A stretch of DNA of 64,000 nucleotides. Origin: CAIWHR01 sp039931775. GTDB taxonomy: Bacteria; Pseudomonadota; Gammaproteobacteria; Burkholderiales; Casimicrobiaceae. Each line of letters starts with the position of its first letter. Positions within the stretch are counted from its first letter, which is position 1. The notes under the pieces are model-generated. The model was not told where the DNA came from. It ran no database searches and was given only the letters and a program-made list of their open reading frames with translations. The stretch spans positions 3,919 to 67,918 of the forward strand of contig JBDTRG010000038.1 of NCBI GenBank assembly GCA_039931775.1. The letters are read 5' to 3'. The position numbers were made by a program, and so were the translations under genes. Shown here one piece after another: positions 1 to 7,814 of the stretch.

Positions 1-2
1 CT

Positions 3-1586
3 GCACATGCGGTTGGGAAATTCGCAGGCCTATCTCTCCTGTGGCTCACTATCAGCGGCTCCGCAGACGCAGCGATCTTCAACGTTGCCGCCAGCGATAC
101 GGCAGGACTCATCACCGCGATCACCACAGCGAATGGCAACGGCGTATCCAACGCAATCAACCTCGCCGGAGGCAGCTACAACCTGACGGTCGCGGACAAC
201 ACTTCGGCGACCGGGGGCCCGAACGGCTTGCCGGCGATCATCAGTACGCTCACGATCAATGGCAACGGCTCGACGATAGTCCGTACGGGTGTGCCGTTGT
301 TTCGCATTCTTCAGGTCGGGTCCGCAAGCGGCACCGCGGGCGCGCTCACGCTCAATGACTTGACCGTCACCGGCGGCAACCCGGGTCAGGCCGGCGGTAG
401 CCCGCAAGCGCAATTCGACGGGGGTGGCATTATGGTATTCGCAGCAAGCTCTAGTCTTGCGCTCAATGCCACCGTGGTAACTGCCAACACCGCCCGCGGC
501 GGCGGCGGTCTCTCCATCGAGGGCACAGGCGCCTCGGCGGTGATCACCAACAGCACGATATCCGGCAATACTGCCAGTAGCTCGACCGGGGGGTTTGGCG
601 GCGGCGTTGGCGTGGAAGGGTTCCAGAGTACGTTTACCGCGAACAATTCGAATATCATCAATAACATCGCCGGCACTTCGACTCCGAGCATCGGCTCGGC
701 CGGCGGGGCGATCAGCGTGGATGGGGGCGCCAATGTCGTCACCCTGACGGATAGCACCATCTCCGGCAATCAGGCGAATGGTGGTACAGCCGGCGCCGTG
801 GGCGGCGGCATCGCCGAGACGGGCGGCAATGCATCCACGTATGTGATCACTCGAAGTACGCTCAGCGGCAACTCCGCCAACGCGACAACGGGGCGCGCGC
901 AAGGCGGGGCGTTCGTGGCGCTGGCTGATTCCACCGTCACGATCCGCAATTCCACGATCAGCGGAAACACGCTTTCCACCCCCAATGCCCAAGCCGAGGG
1001 GGGAGCCATCGCCAACCTCGGCGCATCGGTGTTTGTCCTGTCGAATACCACCGTCACCAATAACAGCGGCAAGACGGGCGGCGGGCTGTTCCAAACGGGG
1101 GGCGGTTCGATTACGCTCCGCAACTCCATTCTGGCGGGCAATAGCGCGTCGACGGCAGGTTTGGATTGTGCTGGCCCGATCGCGTCGCAGGGCCATAACC
1201 TCGTTGGCACCTCGTCTGGTTGCGCCTTCGCAGCTGCCGCCGGTGATCTCGTCGGCGCATCGGGCGGTCTAGCGCCGCTCGCGAATAATGGCGGCGCGAC
1301 GCAGACGCATGCCCTCAATGCGGGCAGCATTGCCATCGATGCGGGCGATCCCGGCGTGCCGGGGAGCGGCGGTACCGCATGCGAAGGCACTGACCAACGC
1401 GGCATCGCACGCCCACAGGGAATCCGTTGCGACATCGGAGCGTTCGAACTCGCCGGCGTTGCGCCTCCGCCTCCTCCTCCGCCTGTGGTGGCTGCCGTGC
1501 CGACGTTGAGTGAATGGACGCTTTATACGCTGACGGCGATGATGGCGCTACTAGGCGTCGCCTCGTTACGTCGACGCAAGCGATAG
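3..1586 (+). CDS. IPTL-CTERM surface/exported beta-helix protein (5' end outside window)
   Basis: The frame is open from the window edge, so the true start lies upstream. The first visible residues look like the hydrophobic core of a signal peptide ending near SGSADA. The body is rich in repeated TISGN/TLSGNS-type turns with many Gly, Asn, Thr and Ser, as in parallel beta-helix polymorphic outer-membrane repeats. It ends with a choice-of-anchor Q-like stretch (NNGGATQTHALNAGS, DQRGIARPQG, DIGAFE), a seven-proline linker, then VPTLSEW, a hydrophobic helix and a basic SLRRRKR tail. That tail is the IPTL-CTERM sorting signal, known to be processed by an exosortase-like system. The protein is probably exported and cell-surface associated; its ligand is unknown. 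No exosortase gene is in the window. Confidence 0.85.
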   Translation, partial: AHAVGKFAGLSLLWLTISGSADAAIFNVAASDTAGLITAITTANGNGVSNAINLAGGSYNLTVADNTSATGGPNGLPAIISTLTINGNGSTIVRTGVPLFRILQVGSASGTAGALTLNDLTVTGGNPGQAGGSPQAQFDGGGIMVFAASSSLALNATVVTANTARGGGGLSIEGTGASAVITNSTISGNTASSSTGGFGGGVGVEGFQSTFTANNSNIINNIAGTSTPSIGSAGGAISVDGGANVVTLTDSTISGNQANGGTAGAVGGGIAETGGNASTYVITRSTLSGNSANATTGRAQGGAFVALADSTVTIRNSTISGNTLSTPNAQAEGGAIANLGASVFVLSNTTVTNNSGKTGGGLFQTGGGSITLRNSILAGNSASTAGLDCAGPIASQGHNLVGTSSGCAFAAAAGDLVGASGGLAPLANNGGATQTHALNAGSIAIDAGDPGVPGSGGTACEGTDQRGIARPQGIRCDIGAFELAGVAPPPPPPPVVAAVPTLSEWTLYTLTAMMALLGVASLRRRKR

Positions 1587-1669
1587 AGGATTCCTGTTAG
1601 GACACGTTAAGACGAACCCGATCGCCATGCGCTTCGCACAAAACTTCGCGAGCGGATGTGTTTGCAGGT

Positions 1670-2341
1670 TCAACGCAGCGAGATGATCGGCCAATTGCGG
1701 GTGCGCGCGAGCTCGGCAAGCGCATCGTCGGGCGCAACGACGACCGGATTCGTGACCTTTTCCATCAGCGGCACGTCGCTCTGCGAGTCGCCGTAGAAGT
1801 AGCTTTCGCCGAAGTCCGACAACGTCTGCCCGCGGCTCTTGAGCCACGCATCGAGCCGGATGACCTTGCCTTCGTGGAAGCACGGGATGCCTTCGATCTC
1901 CCCGGTGAATTCGCCGTTGCGCGTTTCGGGGTCGCTTGCGAGGATGTGCGAGGCGCCGAAGCGGCGAGCGATCGGCGTGCTGATGAAGCTGTTGGCCGCG
2001 GTGATGACCATAGTCTCGTGACCACGCGCCGCGTGCGACGCGACGAGCTCCACTGACTTCGGCAGGATCATCGGCGCGACCGCCTCCGCCAGGTACTGCT
2101 CGCGCCACTTCTCCAATTGCGCGCGCGGATGGCTCTTCAGCGGCCGGAAGTCGAAGTGCAGGAATTCGCGGATGTCGAGCGTACCCTCGGCGTATTGGTC
2201 GTAGTAGCGCTCGAGTTCGCCCTCGAACGTCTCGCGATCGAGGACGCCGATGCGGATCAGGAAGTGAATCCACTCGTAGGTCGCATCCCCGCCGAGCAGC
2301 GTGTAGTCGAGGTCGAACAGCGCGATGCCCTTGCTCTTCAC
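1670..2341 (-). CDS. HAD-superfamily (subfamily IB) phosphatase
   Basis: The 223-residue protein begins with the HAD motif I (ALFDLDYTLLGG), has motif II as the TAAN stretch near residue 115 and motif III/IV as FYGDSQSDVPLM near residue 185, where the acidic residues bind magnesium. This is the PSPase-like IB arrangement with an alpha-helical cap. The chosen GTG start overlaps the soxG stop as GTGA, which argues for translational coupling; no better start lies inside the HAD domain. It is the last gene of the sox operon, a place where folate-linked genes such as purU or folD are often found. A role in phosphoserine or another one-carbon-linked phosphate ester is inference; the substrate cannot be read from sequence. 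Confidence 0.8.
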   Translation of the reverse strand: MKSKGIALFDLDYTLLGGDATYEWIHFLIRIGVLDRETFEGELERYYDQYAEGTLDIREFLHFDFRPLKSHPRAQLEKWREQYLAEAVAPMILPKSVELVASHAARGHETMVITAANSFISTPIARRFGASHILASDPETRNGEFTGEIEGIPCFHEGKVIRLDAWLKSRGQTLSDFGESYFYGDSQSDVPLMEKVTNPVVVAPDDALAELARTRNWPIISLR

Positions 2342-2946
2342 TTGGAACTCTCCATGCCAAATTCGGCCGCCGCGTCCTCCAGCCACACCCAGAAATAATC
2401 GGCGAAGCTCCGCCTTACGACGATTTCGAAGGACGTCGCGTGATCGACGGGTCGGATCAGGATCGGCGCCTTCGCGAGGTGCGTCTGTGCGCATTGTCCG
2501 TCGCCGAACGCGCGCGGATGCAGGTCGAGCGGGCAGCCCTTCGCCAGCACATCGCGCGCGTGGCGGCCGCCGACGACAACGACCGTCTGGCCACCGCTCA
2601 CGTCCGTGATCGCTGCACGCACGCCGGTCAGTGCGGAGCGCAATTCTCGCTCCAGCGTCGCCCTGCGCTCGCCGGTGGTCACGATAAGCCACTCGTCGGG
2701 GCCGAGCCAAAACATGGTGTCGGCCTGCGCCTCGGAGACCGTGTTCGGCGCGATCGGCGGAGCGCCGCCCAACACGCCTGTAACGCCCGCTGCAAAGCGC
2801 GGATCGCGCGAATCGCCGCGCAGATTGAAGTGGCCCAGCAACGCGCGCTCGCGAACCGTGACACCGTCGCCGGCACGACCCTGCGCCGACCGCGCCGCGA
2901 GATCGAAGCGCACCAGCGGGCTCTCGCTCGTCACCGGATCAGACAT
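2338..2946 (-). CDS. soxG: Sarcosine oxidase gamma subunit
   Basis: The 202-residue protein matches the small gamma subunit of heterotetrameric sarcosine oxidase: it has the LLGHFNLRGD, MFWLGPDEWLI and DVSGGQTVVVVGG stretches typical of SoxG and of the related GcvT fold. The chosen ATG (MSDPV) overlaps the 3' end of soxA by 8 bases; a longer in-frame extension upstream lies fully inside soxA and lacks family similarity. The subunit helps assemble the alpha-beta-gamma-delta complex that oxidises sarcosine to glycine in the cytoplasm and passes the methyl carbon to tetrahydrofolate. Confidence 0.92.
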   Translation of the reverse strand: MSDPVTSESPLVRFDLAARSAQGRAGDGVTVRERALLGHFNLRGDSRDPRFAAGVTGVLGGAPPIAPNTVSEAQADTMFWLGPDEWLIVTTGERRATLERELRSALTGVRAAITDVSGGQTVVVVGGRHARDVLAKGCPLDLHPRAFGDGQCAQTHLAKAPILIRPVDHATSFEIVVRRSFADYFWVWLEDAAAEFGMESSK

Positions 2947-5900
2947 TCTGCCGCGCTCCTTCCGGATCGATGAACACGGGTTCCGCGATGACGGCGCGGA
3001 TGGCGCGGCCGTCAGGGAGTGCAATCTCGACCTTCTCGCCCTTGCGATCGCGCCCGCCTTTGACCATCGCGAGCGCGATCGAGCGCCGCAGCGATGCGCT
3101 CATGTAGCTCGACGTGACGTGCCCGAGCATCGGGACGGGCACCGGCGCGCGCGCGTCGACGACGATCTGCCCGCCTTCCGGAAGGACGGCCGCCGGATCC
3201 TCGGTCAGAAGCCCCACCAGATGCTTGCGGTCGCCGCGCACCATGTCGGAACGAAAAAGCGAGCGCCGGCCGATGAAGTCCTTGGCCTTGGAGACGATCC
3301 AGTCCATGCCGAGGTCGATCGGCGTCACCGAGCCGTCGGTCTCCTGGCCGACGATGATGAATCCCTTTTCGGCGCGCAGCACGTGCATCGTCTCGGTGCC
3401 GTAAGGCGTGATGCCGTGCGCGGCGCCGGCCCTCATCAGCGCCTCCCAGACGTGTCGCGCCTCGTTCGCGCAGACGTTCACTTCGAAGGCGAGCTCGCCG
3501 GAAAAGCTGATCCGCATCACGCGCGCCGGCACGCCGGCGACGGTGCCGTCGCGCCACGCCATGAACGGAAACGCGGCAGGCGAGAAATCAATGCCCTCCG
3601 AGATCGATTGCACGACGTCGCGGCTCTTCGGCCCGGCGACGGCGGCAGTCGCCCAATGGTCAGTCACGGAGGTCAGGTACACCTCGAGATGCGGCCACTC
3701 GGTCTGCAGCCAGCGCTCGAGCCACGCCATCACGCGCGCGGCGCCGCCGGTGGTTGTCGTCATCAGGAAATGCTGATCGGCGAGGCGCGCCGTGACGCCG
3801 TCGTCCATCACCATGCCGTTCTCGTCGAGCATGAGGCCGTATCGGCATCTTCCCACCGCGAGCTTGCCCCACGCGTTCGTGTACACCCAGTCGAGGAACG
3901 TCGCGGCGTCCTTGCCCTGGATGTCGATCTTGCCGAGTGTCGACGCGTCCATGATGCCGACGCCATTGCGCACGGCGAGGCATTCGCGCGCGACCGCGGC
4001 GTGCAGGTCGTCGCCGGCCATGGGGAAATACCAGGGGCGCTTCCATTGGCCGACGTTCTCGAAGAGCGCGCCGTGCAACTCGTGCCACTGGTGCAGCGCG
4101 GTCCTGCGCACCGGATCGAACAATTCGCCCAGATCGCGGCCGGCGATCGCCCCGAACGTGACCGGCGTGTAGTTGGGGCGAAACGTGGTCGTCCCCGTGG
4201 TCGCGATGTCGTTGCCGAGCGCCTGCGCGAGGATCGCCATGCCGTTGATGTTGCCGAGCTTGCCCTGCTCGGTGCCGAAGCCCATCGCCGTGTAGCGCTT
4301 CACGTGCTCGATCGACCGGTAGCCTTCGCGCGCGGCCATCGCGATATCGGCCGCGGTGACGTCGTTCTGCAGGTCGACGAACTGCTTGGGACCGCGACCC
4401 GCCGGCGCGGGCGACGGCACGAGCCACACCGGCGCGAGTGGTTCCTCGGCGACGTCGTCGACCGCCGGTATCGGCGGCGACGTGCCGTCGCCTGCGCCGG
4501 CACGCCGCGCCGCATCGACGCCGGCGGCGACGCCCTCAGCCAGGCACGCGCCGAGCGCGTAGGTTCCGTTGCACGCGCCCGCCGAACGCTCGGCCTGCAC
4601 CGGCGTACCCGGCACGAAGCACGAGCGGTCGTTATCGAAGCGCGCCCTGCCGCCCGATTGGGCATGCAGGTGGACCACGGGACTCCACCCGCCGGACATC
4701 GCGACGAGGTCGCAGGGGATTTCGGTCGGCGTGCCGACGACGCCGCCGCTCGCGTCGCGCATCATCAGCCGCACGGCGCTCACTCGCCTGGTGCCACGGA
4801 CATCGACGACGACCGCATTGTCGATGACGATGATCCCGGCCCTGCGCGCGGTTTCGGGCAGAACGCCGCCCGTCGCCGGGCGTGCGTCGACGACGGCCGC
4901 CACGGGAATCCCCGCCGCTTCGAGGTCGAGCGCGGTCCGATACGCGCTGTCGTTGTTCGTGAACACGACGGCACGCGAGCCGACCCTCACGCCATAGCGG
5001 TTGAGGTACGCCGACACTGCCGATGCAAGCATCACGCCGGGCCGGTCGTTGTTCGCGAATACGATCGGGCGCTCGGTGGCGCCGGTCGCGAGCACGACCT
5101 CCTTGGCGCGCACGCGCCACACGCGTTCGCGCGGGCCCTTGCGCTCACCGGGCGGCAAGTGATCGGTGCGCCGCTCTCCGATCGTCAGGTAGTTGTAGTC
5201 GTGATAGCCGAACACCGTGCTGCGCGGAAGGAGCCGCACGTCGGGCATCGCTTGCAGCTCGGCGATGATCCGCGCGATCCATTCGGCCGACCGGATGCCG
5301 TCGATCGCGTTGCTCGCACTGGCGCGCACGTGGAGCTTGCTTCCGCCGAACTCATCCTGCTCGTCGGCGAGAATCACCCGCGCGCCTGCCTTGCCCGCCG
5401 CCCAGGCCGCGGCCAATCCTGCGGGTCCGCCACCCGCCACCAGCACATCGCAGTGCGCGTTCGTCTTGTCGTAGACGTCCGGATCCGGCTCGTCCGGCGC
5501 AACGCCCAATCCCGACGCCTTGCGGATGAAATGCTCGTATTGCATCCAGAAGCGCTTCGGCCACATGAACGTCTTGTAGTAGAACCCGGCGGGCATCATG
5601 CGCGCGAAGGGTCCCGCGACCGACATCAGGTCGAAGTCGACACTGGGCCATGCGTTGACGCTGGTGGCGACAAGCCCGTCGTACAGCATCACTTCGGTCG
5701 CCCGCGCGTTCGGAACCGTGCGCGCACCGGTCTCGAGCTGGACGATCGCATTCGGCTCCTCGACGCCGCTGCCGACGATGCCGCGCGGGCGGTGATATTT
5801 CCAGCTCCTGGCGACGAGCGCCACGCCGTTCGCGAGCAGCGCCGAGGCGAGCGTGTCGCCGCGGTGGCCCGAGTATCGCCGGCCATTGAACGTGAACGAC

Positions 5901-5956
5901 AGCGAAGAACCGCGATCGATGCGGCCGCCGGCGGGAAGACGGTGCGACTGGCTCAT
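2939..5956 (-). CDS. soxA: Sarcosine oxidase alpha subunit
   Basis: This 1005-residue protein has the full SoxA length. An N-terminal ferredoxin-like region (LSFTFNGRRY, KYHRPRGI) is followed by a Rossmann dinucleotide fold (VLVAGGGPAGLAAA, residues about 171-184) and a second nucleotide-binding segment (VVFTNNDSAYRTA). From about residue 600 it is a GcvT-type aminomethyltransferase domain that binds tetrahydrofolate (MDASTLGKIDI, FSGELAFEVNV, LRAEKGFIIVGQETDG). In the known complex the alpha subunit binds NAD and folate while FAD and FMN lie on or near beta. The ATG start overlaps the soxD stop as ATGA, so translation is probably coupled. The very long open frame on the opposite strand is a GC-rich shadow. 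Confidence 0.95.
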   Translation of the reverse strand: MSQSHRLPAGGRIDRGSSLSFTFNGRRYSGHRGDTLASALLANGVALVARSWKYHRPRGIVGSGVEEPNAIVQLETGARTVPNARATEVMLYDGLVATSVNAWPSVDFDLMSVAGPFARMMPAGFYYKTFMWPKRFWMQYEHFIRKASGLGVAPDEPDPDVYDKTNAHCDVLVAGGGPAGLAAAWAAGKAGARVILADEQDEFGGSKLHVRASASNAIDGIRSAEWIARIIAELQAMPDVRLLPRSTVFGYHDYNYLTIGERRTDHLPPGERKGPRERVWRVRAKEVVLATGATERPIVFANNDRPGVMLASAVSAYLNRYGVRVGSRAVVFTNNDSAYRTALDLEAAGIPVAAVVDARPATGGVLPETARRAGIIVIDNAVVVDVRGTRRVSAVRLMMRDASGGVVGTPTEIPCDLVAMSGGWSPVVHLHAQSGGRARFDNDRSCFVPGTPVQAERSAGACNGTYALGACLAEGVAAGVDAARRAGAGDGTSPPIPAVDDVAEEPLAPVWLVPSPAPAGRGPKQFVDLQNDVTAADIAMAAREGYRSIEHVKRYTAMGFGTEQGKLGNINGMAILAQALGNDIATTGTTTFRPNYTPVTFGAIAGRDLGELFDPVRRTALHQWHELHGALFENVGQWKRPWYFPMAGDDLHAAVARECLAVRNGVGIMDASTLGKIDIQGKDAATFLDWVYTNAWGKLAVGRCRYGLMLDENGMVMDDGVTARLADQHFLMTTTTGGAARVMAWLERWLQTEWPHLEVYLTSVTDHWATAAVAGPKSRDVVQSISEGIDFSPAAFPFMAWRDGTVAGVPARVMRISFSGELAFEVNVCANEARHVWEALMRAGAAHGITPYGTETMHVLRAEKGFIIVGQETDGSVTPIDLGMDWIVSKAKDFIGRRSLFRSDMVRGDRKHLVGLLTEDPAAVLPEGGQIVVDARAPVPVPMLGHVTSSYMSASLRRSIALAMVKGGRDRKGEKVEIALPDGRAIRAVIAEPVFIDPEGARQNV

Positions 5957-6246
5957 GCTTTGTCGGTCGGCGCAACGACCGGCGGCGCTTCGCCCGGCTT
6001 GTACACCGCCGCGATCCGGTACGTGACGGTATCCCGCTCGACGTTGAACCACCGCCGGCAGCCGTACGTGTGCACCCATTGCTCGAGGTGACGTCCGCGC
6101 GGGTTCTTGCGCATGAAGAGGTAATCGCCCCACTGCTCGTCGGACAAGGCGTCGGTGTCGACCGGCCGCACGATGTGCGCCTCGCCGCCGCACGAAAACT
6201 CCGTCTGCTCGCGCGGGCCGCACCAGGGGCAACGGATGATCAGCAT
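5953..6246 (-). CDS. soxD: Sarcosine oxidase delta subunit
   Basis: The 97-residue protein is a standard SoxD. The four residues known to hold the structural zinc in this family are present: Cys6 and Cys9 (CPWC), His59 and Cys63 (the H-T-Y-G-C segment). The stretch RKNPRGRHLEQWVH is also diagnostic. It lies between soxB (19-base gap) and soxA (4-base overlap), the usual B-D-A-G order. The charged, proline-rich C-terminus is normal for the family. Confidence 0.95.
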   Translation of the reverse strand: MLIIRCPWCGPREQTEFSCGGEAHIVRPVDTDALSDEQWGDYLFMRKNPRGRHLEQWVHTYGCRRWFNVERDTVTYRIAAVYKPGEAPPVVAPTDKA

Positions 6247-6265
6247 CGCTCGCGCGTCCCGGCGG

Positions 6266-7516
6266 TCAGTGCGCGACGGCCGCCGCGCCGTGCTCGTCGA
6301 TCAGGTGGCCGGTGAAGAAGCGGTCGAGCGAGAAGGCCGCGTTCAACTCATGCGGACGATCCTGCGCGATCGTGTGCGCGAACACCCAGCCCGATCCGGG
6401 TGTGGCCTTGAACCCGCCGGTGCCCCAGCCGCAGTTGAAATAGAGGCCCTTTATCGGTGTCAGGCCGATGATCGGACAGGCGTCGGGGCATACGTCGACG
6501 ATGCCGCCCCACTGCCGGTTCATCCGCACGCGGCTGAAGATAGGAAAGAGCTCGACGATCGCCGCGAGCGTGCCTTCGATGATCGAGAAGCTGCCGCGCT
6601 GTCCGTAACCGGTGTAGGCGTCGATGCCGGCGCCGATGACGAGATCGCCTTTGTCGGATTGGCTGATGTAGCCGTGTACGGCGTTCGACATCACGACCGT
6701 GTTGAGCACCGGCTTGATCGGTTCGGAGACGAGCGCCTGGAGCGGATGGCTCTCGATGGGCAGGCGCAGGTCGGCCATCGCCGCGATGACACTCGAATGT
6801 CCGGCAGCGACGACGCCGACCTTCCTCGCCTTGATGAATCCGCGACTGGTTTCCACGCCGACCACCTGCGCGCCGTCGCGGCGGATCGCGGTGACTTCGC
6901 AGTTCTGGAGGATGTCCACACCGCGCGCATCAGCGCCGCGCGCGTATCCCCAGGCGACGGCGTCGTGGCGCGCGACGCCGGCGCGCCGCTGCAGCGATGC
7001 GCCGAGAATCGGATAGCGCGCGTCGGGCGACGCGTTGATGATCGGCACCATCGCCTTCACCTGCGCGGTGGTGAGCACCTCGCCGTCCACGCCATTCAGG
7101 CGGTTGGCGTTGACGCGGCGTTCGATGTCGCGCATGTCCTGCAGCGTGTGGCCGAGGTTCAGCACGCCGCGCTGGCTGAACATCACGTTGAAGTTGAGGT
7201 CCTGCGACAGCCCCTCCCAGAGGTTCATCGACTTTTCGTAGAGGTGTGTGGCCTCGTCCCACAGGTAGTTGGAGCGGACGATCGTCGTGTTGCGGCCCGT
7301 GTTGCCGCCGCCGATCCAGCCCTTCTCCAGCACGGCCACGTTGGTGATCCCGTGCTCCTTCGCGAGATAATAGGCGGTCGCGAGCCCGTGCCCGCCCCCG
7401 CCGACGATGACGGCGTCGTACTCCTTTTTCGGCTCGGGCGCGCGCCATGCGGCCTGCCACTCTTCGTGGTGGGTCCGTGCGTGGGAGAGAAGGCTCCAGA
7501 TCGAATAGCGATTCAT
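6266..7516 (-). CDS. soxB: Sarcosine oxidase beta subunit
   Basis: The 416-residue flavoprotein has an N-terminal DAO/Rossmann fold (AVIVGGGGHGLATAYYLA, residues about 36-53). The VARHDAVAWGYARGADARG segment holds His184, which by alignment to the family is the residue that binds FMN covalently. It carries the sarcosine-oxidising active site, demethylating sarcosine to glycine. The ATG start (MNRYSIWSLL) is the canonical SoxB N-terminus; the frame runs further upstream but without similarity. As first gene of soxBDAG it is transcribed away from the dehydrogenase at 7815, with about 300 bases between them that must hold both promoters. Confidence 0.95.
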   Translation of the reverse strand: MNRYSIWSLLSHARTHHEEWQAAWRAPEPKKEYDAVIVGGGGHGLATAYYLAKEHGITNVAVLEKGWIGGGNTGRNTTIVRSNYLWDEATHLYEKSMNLWEGLSQDLNFNVMFSQRGVLNLGHTLQDMRDIERRVNANRLNGVDGEVLTTAQVKAMVPIINASPDARYPILGASLQRRAGVARHDAVAWGYARGADARGVDILQNCEVTAIRRDGAQVVGVETSRGFIKARKVGVVAAGHSSVIAAMADLRLPIESHPLQALVSEPIKPVLNTVVMSNAVHGYISQSDKGDLVIGAGIDAYTGYGQRGSFSIIEGTLAAIVELFPIFSRVRMNRQWGGIVDVCPDACPIIGLTPIKGLYFNCGWGTGGFKATPGSGWVFAHTIAQDRPHELNAAFSLDRFFTGHLIDEHGAAAVAH

Positions 7517-7701
7517 GCGAGGCCAGGACTCCGATGGGCGGCCAACCGCCGCCGGCCGAAGTGTAACCCGTCGACGACGGCGCAAAGGCACGGCGCCGCG
7601 ACAACGCAACACGCCGCCCGCTCATGACGCATTTCCGCAACCACCGGTCGCAAATGGAGGTATCTTCGGAGACCGGCTGGTTACACTGAACGGTTGCAGG
7701 A

Positions 7702-7723
7702 AGTAGGGTCAGACTCGACTTTC
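7702..7723 (-). repeat. Short repeat copy A (inverted relative to copies B and C)
   Basis: The sequence AGTAGGGTCAGACTCGACTT plus TC is the exact reverse complement of the copy at 7737. The 13-base spacer between them allows a 22-base-pair hairpin or cruciform. The GGGTCAGACTCGACTTT core resembles short repeats seen beside REP-associated (IS200-like, RAYT) transposases in proteobacteria; that link is from memory and not tested. Confidence 0.8.
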
Positions 7724-7736
7724 CTTAGTCTGCGTC

Positions 7737-7760
7737 GAAAGTCGAGTCTGACCCTACTTT
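7737..7760 (+). repeat. Short repeat copy B
   Basis: The core GAAAGTCGAGTCTGACCCTA, followed by CTTT, is repeated identically 37 bases later (copy C) and is inverted at 7702 (copy A). With A it forms a long perfect stem followed by TTTG, which could also stop transcription coming from the left. Confidence 0.8.
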
Positions 7761-7773
7761 GTTGAGCCGCGGC

Positions 7774-7797
7774 GAAAGTCGAGTCTGACCCTACTTT
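7774..7797 (+). repeat. Short repeat copy C, touching the ribosome binding site of the next gene
   Basis: Identical to copy B over 24 bases. The base run that follows (ATTGAGGG) differs from the run after copy B (GTTGAGCC) and supplies the GAGGG Shine-Dalgarno-like sequence about 9 bases before the ATG at 7815. The repeat therefore reaches into the leader of the flavoenzyme gene. Confidence 0.8.
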
Positions 7798-7814
7798 ATT
7801 GAGGGATCGAAGGA

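Larger units (their letters stand above)
7517..7814. other. Divergent intergenic region between soxB and the DMGDH-like gene
   Basis: About 300 bases without a protein gene. It must hold the soxB promoter and the promoter of the flavoenzyme. The half next to 7815 is filled by three copies of a 22-24 base palindromic-type repeat (7702-7797). No clear GbdR operator was recognised by eye. Confidence 0.6.

Noticed and set aside
2606..6091. A 1161-codon open frame antisense to soxA
   Set aside because: It is a shadow of a GC-rich gene: Arg/His/Asp-rich translation, no domain, and the sense strand codes for a full SoxA.
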